Source: Comamonadaceae bacterium (lineage in GTDB: Bacteria; Pseudomonadota; Gammaproteobacteria; Burkholderiales; Burkholderiaceae_C). From it: a stretch of DNA of 5,388 nt. The notes under the pieces are model-generated. The model searched no databases, was not told the DNA's origin, and was given only the letters and a program-made list of their open reading frames with translations. The stretch is from assembly GCA_947458305.1 (NCBI GenBank), contig CANGZO010000165.1:1-5388 (forward strand), in the 5' to 3' direction. Shown here piece after piece: positions 1 to 5,388 of this stretch. Numbering within the stretch: the stretch's first letter is position 1; every line of letters begins with the position of its first letter. The position numbers were made by a program, and so were the translations under genes.

Positions 1-1258
1 CCCTTTCGATGTCGGCGCCGAGTGCGCGCAATTTGGCTTCCATGCGGTCGTAGCCCCGGTCCAGGTGGTAAATGCGCTCGACGGTGGTTTCGCCATCGGC
101 CACCAAACCAGCGATCACCAAGCTGGCCGAAGCGCGCAAGTCGGTGGCCATGACGGTGGCCCCTGAGAGTTTGGGCACGCCTTCGACCACCGAGACCTTG
201 CCGTCGATCTGGATGTGTGCGCCCAGGCGTACCAGTTCGTTGACGTGCATGAAGCGGTTTTCAAAAATCGTTTCGGTCACTTTGCTCGCGCCTTGCGAGA
301 TGCAGTTGAGGGCCATGAACTGCGCTTGCATGTCGGTCGGAAAGCCCGGGTATTCGGTGGTGCGAAAGCTCTGGGCCTTCAAACGGCCTTCGGATTTGAC
401 TCGGATAAAGTCCTCTCCGGATTCGATGGTGGCACCGGCCTCTCGCAGCTTGTCGATGACGGCATCCAAGTGGTCGGCACGGCCGTGGCGCAACACCACG
501 TCACCGCCTGTGGCCGCGACAGCACACAAGAAGGTGCCCGCCTCGATGCGGTCGGCCACCACCTGGTGCTGAGCACCATGCAGGCGTTCCACACCCTGGA
601 TGCGGATGCGGCGTGTGCCGTGGCCTTCGATCTTCGCGCCCATTCTGATCAGCATCTCGGCCAGATCGCCGATTTCCGGCTCTTGCGCGGCATTTTCCAA
701 CACCGTCTCACCTTCGGCCAAAGCGGCGGCCATCATGAAGTTTTCGGTGCCCGTGACGGTGACCATGTCGGTGGTGATGTGCGCACCTTTGAGGCGCGTG
801 CGGCCCTCGGGCAAGCTGGCCAGCATGTAGCCATGTTCCACCGTGATGATGGCCCCCATGGCCTGCAGGCCCTTGATGTGCTGGTCCACCGGGCGCGAGC
901 CGATGGCGCAGCCGCCGGGCAAGGACACCTTGGCACGGCCAAAGCGGGCCAGCAAAGGGCCCAGCGCCAGCACCGAAGCGCGCATGGTTTTCACCAACTC
1001 GTAGGGCGCTTCGGGGTTATTAAAAGCACCGGCATCGAGGGTCACGCGGCCGTCGTCGTGGTGCTCGGCTGTCACGCCCATGTTGCGGATCAGCTTGAGC
1101 ATGGTCGAGACGTCTTGCAGACGCGGCACATTGCTCAAGGTGATGGGCTCGGCCGTCAGCAGCGCGGCGCACAGTTCGGGCAGGGCGGCGTTTTTGGCAC
1201 CTGCTACATCGAGCGTGCCTTGCAGGCGCTTGCCGCCGCGAATTTTCAGTTTATCCAT
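1..1258 (-). CDS. murA: UDP-N-acetylglucosamine 1-carboxyvinyltransferase MurA (3' end cut by window edge)
   Basis: MurA transfers enolpyruvate from phosphoenolpyruvate to UDP-GlcNAc, the first committed step of peptidoglycan synthesis in the cytoplasm. Translating the minus strand from the ATG at 1258-1256 gives 419 codons with no stop before the window edge; E. coli MurA is 419 residues, so only a few C-terminal residues and the stop are missing. Visible family landmarks are the N-terminal SGAKNAALP-type motif (here AGAKNAALPEL, Lys22-Asn23), KTMRAS with Arg93, the catalytic loop SLPGGCAIGSRPVD with Cys117 and Arg122, FPTDMQAQF with Asp309, ENRFMHV near 333-339, ATDLRASASL near 371-380 and YHLDRGYDR with Arg401. 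These match the known E. coli residues Cys115, Arg120, Asp305 and Arg397. A Cys rather than Asp at the active-site position is the form that fosfomycin alkylates. The gene starts 35 bases after ibaG; no strong Shine-Dalgarno is visible, but the start aligns with the family N-terminus (MDKLKIRGG versus MDKFRVQGP). Confidence 0.97.
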   Translation of the reverse strand, partial: MDKLKIRGGKRLQGTLDVAGAKNAALPELCAALLTAEPITLSNVPRLQDVSTMLKLIRNMGVTAEHHDDGRVTLDAGAFNNPEAPYELVKTMRASVLALGPLLARFGRAKVSLPGGCAIGSRPVDQHIKGLQAMGAIITVEHGYMLASLPEGRTRLKGAHITTDMVTVTGTENFMMAAALAEGETVLENAAQEPEIGDLAEMLIRMGAKIEGHGTRRIRIQGVERLHGAQHQVVADRIEAGTFLCAVAATGGDVVLRHGRADHLDAVIDKLREAGATIESGEDFIRVKSEGRLKAQSFRTTEYPGFPTDMQAQFMALNCISQGASKVTETIFENRFMHVNELVRLGAHIQIDGKVSVVEGVPKLSGATVMATDLRASASLVIAGLVADGETTVERIYHLDRGYDRMEAKLRALGADIER

Positions 1259-1293
1259 GGGTCAGTGGGGTCTTGCGTTGTCGCCAAAAGCGT

Positions 1294-1536
1294 TCAATGG
1301 TTTTGCGCAGCCCATTCGGCAGGCGTGAAGGTTTTCATCGACAAGGCGTGCACCTCGTCGGTGTGCATTTTTTGGCCCAGCGTGGCGTAGACGCGCTGGT
1401 GCCTGGCGATAGGCCGCATGCCAGTGAAAGTTTCGGACACCACCACGGCGCTCCAGTGGCGGCCATCGCCCTCCACAGTCAGGTGGGTGCAGTCGAGCCC
1501 TGCGGCAATGATGTCTTGTAGTTGCTGTGCGTTCAT
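1294..1536 (-). CDS. ibaG: BolA/IbaG family iron-sulfur-associated protein
   Basis: This is an 80-residue BolA-fold protein, close to the 84 residues of E. coli IbaG (YrbA). It shares the pattern VEGDGRHW near 21-28, a central FTGMRPIARHQRVYATL stretch, and the C-terminal signature VHALSMKTFTPAEW at 62-75. His63 is the family's invariant histidine and His27 lies in the variable H/C loop, as in E. coli IbaG. Family knowledge: IbaG-type proteins form a histidine-ligated [2Fe-2S] complex with a monothiol glutaredoxin, and E. coli ibaG lies directly before murA, as here. The frame stays open upstream to 1725, but that part lies inside the permease gene. ATG 1536-1534 is chosen because it gives the family length and sits 8 bases after the permease stop, with a weak GAGAA element just upstream. 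Its exact role in envelope physiology is not shown by the sequence. Confidence 0.93.
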   Translation of the reverse strand: MNAQQLQDIIAAGLDCTHLTVEGDGRHWSAVVVSETFTGMRPIARHQRVYATLGQKMHTDEVHALSMKTFTPAEWAAQNH

Positions 1537-1544
1537 GGGGGTTC

Positions 1545-2300
1545 TCAGCTCCGGATTTTGTAGCCGATGCGCAAAAGGTGAAGGGTCAAGCCGCTGATGA
1601 GCGCCAAGGCGGTGCCCACCACCGCCAGGCTGATCCATGGGGAAACATCGCTTTGGCCAAAAAAGCCGTAACGGAAACCGTCGATCATGTAGAAAAACGG
1701 GTTCAGGTGGCTGAGCTTTTGCCAAAACGGCGGCAGCGAATGGATGGAATAGAACACGCCCGACAAAAACGTCATGGGCATGATGATGAAGTTCTGGAAG
1801 GCGGCCATTTGGTCAAACTTTTCAGCCCACAGCCCGGCAATCACGCCCAGCGCACCCATCATGGCGGCGCCCATGACAGCAAAGGCCACAATCCACAGCG
1901 GGTTGACGAACGTGATGTTGACCATCCAACCCGTGATGACGAACACGCCCAAGCCCACGGCCAGGCCGCGCACCACCGACGAACCCACATACGCCACAAA
2001 CCAGCTGCGGTGCGACAGGGGGGTGAGCAGCAAAAACACAATGTTGCCCATGATCTTGCTTTGCACCAGGCTTGACGAGCTGTTGGCAAAAGCGTTTTGC
2101 AGCACGCCCATCATCATTAGCCCCGGCAGCAAAAACGAGGTGTAGGCCACGTTGTCGTACACCTTGACGTGGTCTTCGAGCACATGGCCAAAAATCAGCA
2201 TGTACAACACCGAAGTGAGCACCGGCGCCCCGACGGTTTGGAAAGCCACTTTCCAAAAGCGCAGCACTTCTTTGTACAACAGCGTTTGCCAACCCGTCAT
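1545..2300 (-). CDS. ABC-2 type transporter permease (YadH/NodJ/DrrB-like)
   Basis: This 251-residue integral membrane protein is the permease half of an ABC-2 type exporter. Six hydrophobic segments can be placed at about residues 23-41, 52-73, 101-124, 135-158, 168-185 and 221-244. Between the last two is the family hallmark loop: FLSGVFYSIHSLPPFW (178-193) followed by LNPFFYMIDGFRYG (199-212). An amphipathic N-terminal stretch (LLYKEVLRFWKVAF, 7-20) fits the interface helix that contacts the ATPase. The start codon overlaps the ATPase stop by four bases (ATGA, 2300-2297), which suggests translational coupling and a one-to-one partnership. Related proteins include E. coli YadH and the NodJ and DrrB exporters of lipo-oligosaccharides and drugs. 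The substrate cannot be read from the sequence. Its position inside a lipid-transport operon makes an envelope lipid or glycolipid a reasonable guess, but that is inference. Confidence 0.92.
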   Translation of the reverse strand: MTGWQTLLYKEVLRFWKVAFQTVGAPVLTSVLYMLIFGHVLEDHVKVYDNVAYTSFLLPGLMMMGVLQNAFANSSSSLVQSKIMGNIVFLLLTPLSHRSWFVAYVGSSVVRGLAVGLGVFVITGWMVNITFVNPLWIVAFAVMGAAMMGALGVIAGLWAEKFDQMAAFQNFIIMPMTFLSGVFYSIHSLPPFWQKLSHLNPFFYMIDGFRYGFFGQSDVSPWISLAVVGTALALISGLTLHLLRIGYKIRS

Positions 2301-3232
2301 GCCAAAGCCCCCGAGGCCAATTGTTTGCGGTTCATGACTTCCAGGAACACGTCTTCCAGGTCGGCTTGGCGGATCTCCACGTCTTCCACCACCAAGCCCG
2401 CTGTGCGCAGGGTGGCCAAGTGGTTTTCAATCTCGACCGCGTTGTGCACCGGCAGCTGCACGATGCGGCCAGTGACGCGGGCGATGGCCGCCACAGCAGG
2501 TGGCAAGTCGCCATCGATTTTGAAGCGCAGCACCTGGCTGGTGGCCGAGCGCAACAGATCAGACGTGCGCTCCAAAGCCAGCAACTGCCCACGCTTGAGC
2601 ATGGCAATGCGGCCGCACAAGGCCTCGGCTTCTTCCAGGTAATGGGTGGTGAGCAAGACGGTGTGGCCTTGCTTATTGAGTTTGGCGATGAAGGCCCACA
2701 GGGTCTGGCGCAGCTCCACATCGACCCCAGCGGTGGGTTCGTCCAGAACAATGACGCGCGGCTTGTGCACCAAGGCCTGCGCCACCAGCACACGGCGCTT
2801 CATGCCGCCCGAGAGTTGACGCATGTTGGAGCCCGCCTTGTCGGTCAGGCCCAAGCTGTCCAGCAGTTCGTCGATCCAAGCCTCGTTGTGCTTGACGCCG
2901 AAATAGCCGGACTGGATGCGCAGCGATTCGCGCACGGTGAAAAACGGGTCAAACACCAATTCTTGCGGCACCACGCCAAGCAGGCGGCGCGCGGCCGCAT
3001 AGTCGGTTTGCACATCGTGGCCGTGCACCAGCACGCGCCCCGTGGTGGGGCGGCTCAGGCCCGCTAGGGTGCTGATCAGGGTGGTTTTACCTGCGCCGTT
3101 GGGGCCGAGCAGTCCAAAGAATTCGCCCTCTTCCACATCAAAGCTGACCTGGTCGAGCGCTTTGAACGCGGCTGCGCCCGCCTGTTTGGCCGGGTAGATC
3201 TTGGAGACGGATTGGAAAGAGAGCGCAGGCAT
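2297..3232 (-). CDS. ABC-2 type transporter ATP-binding protein (YadG/NodI/DrrA-like)
   Basis: This 311-residue cytoplasmic ATPase powers the adjacent permease. All nucleotide-binding motifs are intact: Walker A GPNGAGKTT (43-51), Q-loop Gln90 in VVPQEL, ABC signature LSGGMKRR (140-147), Walker B VIVLDEPT (160-167), D-loop AGVD (168-171) and switch His197 in LTTHYLEEAE. The LSGGMKRR signature, GVD D-loop and the roughly 85-residue C-terminal extension ending in DLEDVFLEVM (291-300) mark the DrrA/NodI/YadG subfamily. It is not MlaF, which would be expected upstream of mlaD, before mlaE. The ATG at 3232-3230 puts the first beta strand (LSFQSVSKIY) where the family expects it, although no clear Shine-Dalgarno precedes it. 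It lies 84 bases after mlaB, the largest gap in the window, so it may have its own expression control, and it overlaps the permease by ATGA. Confidence 0.94.
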   Translation of the reverse strand: MPALSFQSVSKIYPAKQAGAAAFKALDQVSFDVEEGEFFGLLGPNGAGKTTLISTLAGLSRPTTGRVLVHGHDVQTDYAAARRLLGVVPQELVFDPFFTVRESLRIQSGYFGVKHNEAWIDELLDSLGLTDKAGSNMRQLSGGMKRRVLVAQALVHKPRVIVLDEPTAGVDVELRQTLWAFIAKLNKQGHTVLLTTHYLEEAEALCGRIAMLKRGQLLALERTSDLLRSATSQVLRFKIDGDLPPAVAAIARVTGRIVQLPVHNAVEIENHLATLRTAGLVVEDVEIRQADLEDVFLEVMNRKQLASGALA

Positions 3233-3249
3233 GGAAGGGGTCTATTTTA

Positions 3250-3317
3250 AGTGCTGGCCTACACACCCCGGGGTGGATCAAGGGGATCCGGGCCAAACGG
3301 CCTGGAAAGCAAGCACT
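3250..3317. repeat. Cluster of nested inverted repeats between mlaB and the ABC-2 genes
   Basis: The gap holds three adjacent inverted repeats enclosed by a fourth. The outer arms are AGTGCT (3250-3255) and AGCACT (3312-3317). Inside are the 12-base perfect palindrome CACCCCGGGGTG (3264-3275), GGATC/GATCC with a 5-base loop (3275-3289), and GGCC/GGCC with a 4-base loop (3291-3302), the last extendable by two pairs past one mismatch on the minus-strand transcript (3288-3305). Neighbouring elements share one or two bases, so all may not form at once. No uridine run follows in the transcribed direction, so this is not a canonical intrinsic terminator. It could be an mRNA processing or stability element, a regulator site, or chance in GC-rich DNA. 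Confidence 0.45.
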
Positions 3318-3607
3318 CAGGCCGGTTGCAACAGGTCCAGGACCCCATACAAACGGGCCAACTCCAGCAAACGCGGCGACATGCCCTCAACCCGCAAAAC
3401 ACTGCCCTTTTGGGTCAGCACACGGCGCAAACCCAACAGCACCGCCAAAGCCGAGGAATCAAAATCCGTCAGGTCGGCAGCATCCAGCACCACTTGTGGC
3501 GGCAAGGCTGTGGGCAATTGCGCCACCCACTGCGCGAGACAGGCGTTGGCCTGATCGTGCAGCAAGGCGGCGGGCAACTTCAGTGGCGTCATGTCAATGA
3601 GGCTCAA
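3317..3607 (-). CDS. mlaB: MlaB, STAS-domain subunit of the Mla phospholipid transporter
   Basis: MlaB is a small cytoplasmic STAS protein that binds and stabilises the MlaF ATPase in the MlaFEDB inner-membrane complex. The 96-residue product consists of one STAS fold: strand VVLDAADL (39-46), then the conserved loop and helix DFDSSALAVLLGLRRVL (48-64), strand SVLRVEGM (69-76), and a final helix with LLELARLYGV (80-89). Asp50-Ser51 occupies the position of the Asp-Thr pair of E. coli MlaB, where the Thr is needed for function. The longest reading starts at TTG 3607-3605, overlapping the mlaC stop as TTGA. An ATG at 3592-3590 would give 91 residues starting MTPLKLPAAL and an 11-base gap; neither start has a clear ribosome binding site, so the start is uncertain by five codons. 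The immediate mlaC-mlaB order is that of E. coli. Confidence 0.9.
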   Translation of the reverse strand: MSLIDMTPLKLPAALLHDQANACLAQWVAQLPTALPPQVVLDAADLTDFDSSALAVLLGLRRVLTQKGSVLRVEGMSPRLLELARLYGVLDLLQPA

Positions 3608-4260
3608 GCCGGTTTGGCGTTGGTCTTGTTGCGTGCAGCCAAGCTGGCGATCAATGCATCGATGCCCCCAGCGTTGATCTCTTTGGTGAATTGGTTGCGG
3701 TAATTTTCAACCAGCCAGACACCCAACACGTTCAGGTCGAAAATCATCCAACCCGCACCTTGACCTGCTGTTTTCTCGAGGCGGTAATCCAGCTGAATAG
3801 GATCGCCCTTGCCACGAACCTCGGTGTTGACCACCAAATTTTTATCATCTTGACCACGGCGCAAAGGCTTGACCACCACCACTTGGTCGGTGATTTGACT
3901 CAGTGCGCCTGCATACGTGCGCACCAGCAAGGTTTTGAACTCGTCTTGCAAGCGTTTTTGCTGCTCTGGTGTGGCACTGCGCCAAGCGGGGCCTGTGGCC
4001 AAAGCGGTCATGCGCCGAAAGTTCACATGCTGCATCAGCTGGCTGTCCACCAACTGCATGACTTTTTGAATGTCACCGCTGCGCAGTGCCTTGTCAGCCT
4101 TGATGGTGTTCAGCGTGTCATTGGTGATGCGCTGTACAAACGCTTCAGGCGCTTCTTCTGCTGAAGATGCTGCTGTGACAAAACCCGTCAAAACCAAAGC
4201 ACAGGCCATGGCCGACCATGAGCGGCGACTCAAAAAGAAGAATGACGAAGTGGTGAGCAT
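3604..4260 (-). CDS. mlaC: MlaC, periplasmic phospholipid shuttle (Ttg2D/Tol_Tol_Ttg2 family)
   Basis: MlaC carries phospholipids through the periplasm between outer-membrane MlaA and the MlaFEDB complex. The 218-residue product starts with a signal peptide: SRRSWS (11-16), a hydrophobic core (17-31) and a probable cut after Ala34 (ASSA/EE). The mature domain shows typical MlaC features: helix FVQRITNDTLNTI (41-53), VNFRRMTALATGPAW (79-93), ATPEQQKRLQDEFKTLLVRTYAGAL (96-120) and the C-terminal VLGVWLVENYRNQF (178-191). Length is close to E. coli MlaC (211). The frame is open upstream to 4449, but that adds 63 residues overlapping mlaA and places the signal peptide internally, so ATG 4260-4258 is preferred. 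It begins 55 bases after mlaA in an AT-rich leader without a recognisable Shine-Dalgarno. Confidence 0.95.
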   Translation of the reverse strand: MLTTSSFFFLSRRSWSAMACALVLTGFVTAASSAEEAPEAFVQRITNDTLNTIKADKALRSGDIQKVMQLVDSQLMQHVNFRRMTALATGPAWRSATPEQQKRLQDEFKTLLVRTYAGALSQITDQVVVVKPLRRGQDDKNLVVNTEVRGKGDPIQLDYRLEKTAGQGAGWMIFDLNVLGVWLVENYRNQFTKEINAGGIDALIASLAARNKTNAKPA

Positions 4261-4315
4261 GGCGTGAATATAAAAACAAATGCGAAAAGCGATGTGAAAA
4301 ACTGTAACCAAACCG

Positions 4316-5050
4316 TCAAGGTTTGGATGACGACTCGTTGTAGTCAAAACTTGAAGGCGGATTGCCGTCATGGATGTCATTCCGTCTTTTTTGTAAATAA
4401 CCATCGCGAACAAACGAGTACGGATCCAAAGAAGATGCCTTGATGGCATCCACCGTCTTGAGCAAGCCCGCGCGCATATCCACCAAGCGCGTCACCAGCA
4501 AAGCATTGCGGGTGGCATCATCCGCCAAACTGTTGGTCACATTGCCCTGCATGTCCACCGGGAACGCCAAGGCGTCGCGCAAGGTAGAAGGACCAAACAA
4601 GGGCAAGACCACATAAGGGCCAGGCTGAACGCCCCAATAGCCCAGTGTCTGTCCGAAGTCTTCACGACGCTTCTCGATGCCCATTTCGGTGGCGACATCC
4701 AATATGCCGCCCAAACCCATGAAGGTGTTGACATTGATCCGCATGAAGGTCTCCACCGTGGCTTGACCTTTGAGTTGCAAGGCGCTGTTGACCATGGACC
4801 AGACATCGCCCAAGTTGCCCATGAAGTTGCTCACCCCGGTGCGTACCATGCTGGGTAAGACCTTCACATAAAGCTGGGCGGCAGGCTTGAGCGCCACGGT
4901 GTCGATGGCATCGTTGAATTGGTAAATGCTGCGGTTCATGGGCTCCCATGGGTCGCGGGCATCGGCACTTTTCACGGTGGCGCAGGCTTGTAAAAGCAGC
5001 AGCATGCCGAGCCCCAACAGCAGGCACAAACGTCTGGCAATGGCTCTCAT
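4316..5050 (-). CDS. mlaA: MlaA (VacJ) outer-membrane lipoprotein
   Basis: MlaA is the outer-membrane component that removes mislocalised phospholipids from the outer leaflet and passes them to MlaC. The 244-residue product (E. coli 251) has a lipoprotein signal with positively charged start MRAIARR, a leucine-rich core and lipobox LQAC with Cys23 as the lipidated residue; Ala24 does not predict inner-membrane retention by the Asp+2 rule. Next comes the family signature DPWEPMNRSIYQFNDAID (33-50), then VSNFMGNLGDVW (73-84), NTFMGLGGILDVATEMGI (108-125), EDFGQTLGYWGV (130-141) and GPYVVLPLFGPSTLRD (144-159), all conserved in VacJ/MlaA proteins. The start overlaps the mlaD stop (ATGA, 5050-5047) and has a good Shine-Dalgarno, GAGGGA at 5064-5059, eight bases upstream. 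In E. coli mlaA is unlinked to the other mla genes; here it sits between mlaD and mlaC. Confidence 0.97.
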   Translation of the reverse strand: MRAIARRLCLLLGLGMLLLLQACATVKSADARDPWEPMNRSIYQFNDAIDTVALKPAAQLYVKVLPSMVRTGVSNFMGNLGDVWSMVNSALQLKGQATVETFMRINVNTFMGLGGILDVATEMGIEKRREDFGQTLGYWGVQPGPYVVLPLFGPSTLRDALAFPVDMQGNVTNSLADDATRNALLVTRLVDMRAGLLKTVDAIKASSLDPYSFVRDGYLQKRRNDIHDGNPPSSFDYNESSSKP

Positions 5051-5388
5051 GGCTTTTGTCCCTCAGAGGATTTTTCGGCTTGGTTGAACAAGAATTGGCT
5101 GATCAGGTTCTCGAGGATCACGGCCGATTGGGTGGATCCAATGCGGTCACCTGCGGAGAGGTTTTTTTCATCGGCGCCGGGTGAAACATCCAGGTATTGC
5201 TCGCCCAGCAAACCGCTGGTCAAAATTTTCAACGAGCTGTCTTGCGGAAAAGCATGCTCGGTTTGCAAGGTCAAGGTCACTTTGGCTTGGAAAGACTCGC
5301 CATCGAATTCGATGGTTTTGACGCGCCCCACCACCACACCCGCACTTTTGACAGCGGCGCCGGGCTTGAGCCCACCAATGTTGTCGAA
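5047..5388 (-). CDS. mlaD: MlaD, MCE-domain phospholipid-binding protein (5' end cut by window edge)
   Basis: MlaD forms the hexameric, inner-membrane-anchored MCE ring that exchanges phospholipids with MlaC above the MlaE permease. The window holds the C-terminal 113 residues; the start codon, transmembrane anchor and start of the MCE domain lie beyond the right edge. Reading from 5388, the first visible residues are FDNIGGLKPGAAVKSAGV (1-18), followed by VVGRVKTIEFDG, the strand pair QAKVTLTLQ, and the MCE hallmark LTSGLLGEQYLDV (56-68). The tail SAVILENLISQFLF (88-101) matches the helix at the end of E. coli MlaD that lines the central pore (there AMVLEDLIGQFLY). The frame is open to the window end, so no internal start should be used. 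The gene ends in a 4-base overlap with mlaA. mlaE and mlaF are expected upstream. Confidence 0.97.
   Translation of the reverse strand, partial: FDNIGGLKPGAAVKSAGVVVGRVKTIEFDGESFQAKVTLTLQTEHAFPQDSSLKILTSGLLGEQYLDVSPGADEKNLSAGDRIGSTQSAVILENLISQFLFNQAEKSSEGQKP
5059..5064 (-). promoter_or_regulatory. Shine-Dalgarno site of mlaA
   Basis: On the minus strand GAGGGA lies eight bases before the mlaA ATG, inside the last codons of mlaD. It is the clearest ribosome binding site in the window and supports ATG 5050-5048 as the mlaA start, together with stop/start overlap and coupling to mlaD. Confidence 0.7.

Noticed and set aside
215..1390. A 391-codon open frame on the plus strand opposite murA and ibaG
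   Set aside because: It runs antisense through the whole of a clearly conserved murA gene and into ibaG. Its composition (rich in His, Gln, Ala, Gly) is typical of a complementary-strand shadow in GC-rich DNA, and no domain is recognisable.
1294..1725. IbaG read from the first in-frame ATG at 1725
   Set aside because: The extra 63 residues come from an alternate frame of the permease gene and show no BolA similarity; ATG 1536 gives an 80-residue BolA protein.
2321..3067. A 248-codon plus-strand open frame opposite the ABC-2 ATPase
   Set aside because: It lies entirely within the antisense of an ATPase with all motifs intact and has the same His/Gln/Ala/Gly-rich shadow composition.
3244..3249. 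A TAAAAT box on the minus strand as the -10 of a promoter for the ABC-2 genes
   Set aside because: No acceptable -35 box at 16-18 bases, and a start site would fall only a few bases before the ATG, leaving almost no leader.
3288..3305. GGCC-loop-GGCC hairpin as a rho-independent terminator after mlaB
   Set aside because: In the direction of transcription it is followed by mixed sequence rather than a uridine run, and its extended stem has a mismatch.
4267..4272. A TATATT box on the minus strand as the -10 of an mlaC promoter
   Set aside because: It ends six bases before the mlaC ATG and has no -35 match at normal spacing, so it would imply a leaderless message; it is more simply part of the AT-rich leader.
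3604..4449. MlaC read from the first in-frame ATG at 4449
   Set aside because: The 63 added residues overlap the mlaA 3' end and would bury the signal peptide inside the protein; the start at 4260 gives the family length and a normal leader.

Overview
The window is a compact block of cell-envelope genes, all transcribed from the minus strand, so the operon reads from position 5388 down to position 1. In transcription order it holds: mlaD (5' end cut by the window edge), mlaA, mlaC, mlaB, an ABC-2 type ATPase, its ABC-2 permease, ibaG (BolA family) and murA (last few codons cut by the window edge). Gene order, protein similarity remembered from known families, and the fairly high GC content with GC-rich third codon positions point to a betaproteobacterium, most likely Burkholderiales and perhaps Comamonadaceae. 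The family-level placement is inference, because there is no rRNA or other taxonomic marker in the window.

Region by region: 5388-3317 carries the retrograde phospholipid transport (Mla) parts. MlaD is the inner-membrane-anchored MCE ring protein, MlaA the outer-membrane lipoprotein, MlaC the periplasmic lipid shuttle and MlaB the cytoplasmic STAS subunit. The inner-membrane permease and ATPase, mlaE and mlaF, are expected just beyond the right edge. An 84-base gap rich in inverted repeats (3233-3316) separates mlaB from 3232-1545, which encodes a second, different ABC system of the DrrA/NodI-DrrB/NodJ (YadG/YadH-like) type, with the two genes overlapping by ATGA. At 1536-1294 is ibaG, and at 1258-1 is murA, the first committed enzyme of peptidoglycan synthesis.

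The genes fit one theme: Mla keeps phospholipids out of the outer leaflet of the outer membrane, MurA starts peptidoglycan synthesis, and IbaG is a small iron-sulfur/glutaredoxin partner protein. In E. coli the order is mlaFEDCB-ibaG-murA. The layout here is that operon with mlaA inserted between mlaD and mlaC and an ABC-2 exporter pair inserted between mlaB and ibaG. Every gene is intact as far as visible, spacing is tight (4-base overlaps at two junctions, a stop/start overlap at a third), and no mobile element, tRNA, rRNA, CRISPR array or convincing rho-independent terminator was seen. No intergenic stretch exceeds 84 bases.

I do not see an undescribed system. The items most worth checking are the role of the embedded ABC-2 exporter, the cluster of inverted repeats before it, and a twin-arginine-like signal peptide on MlaC.
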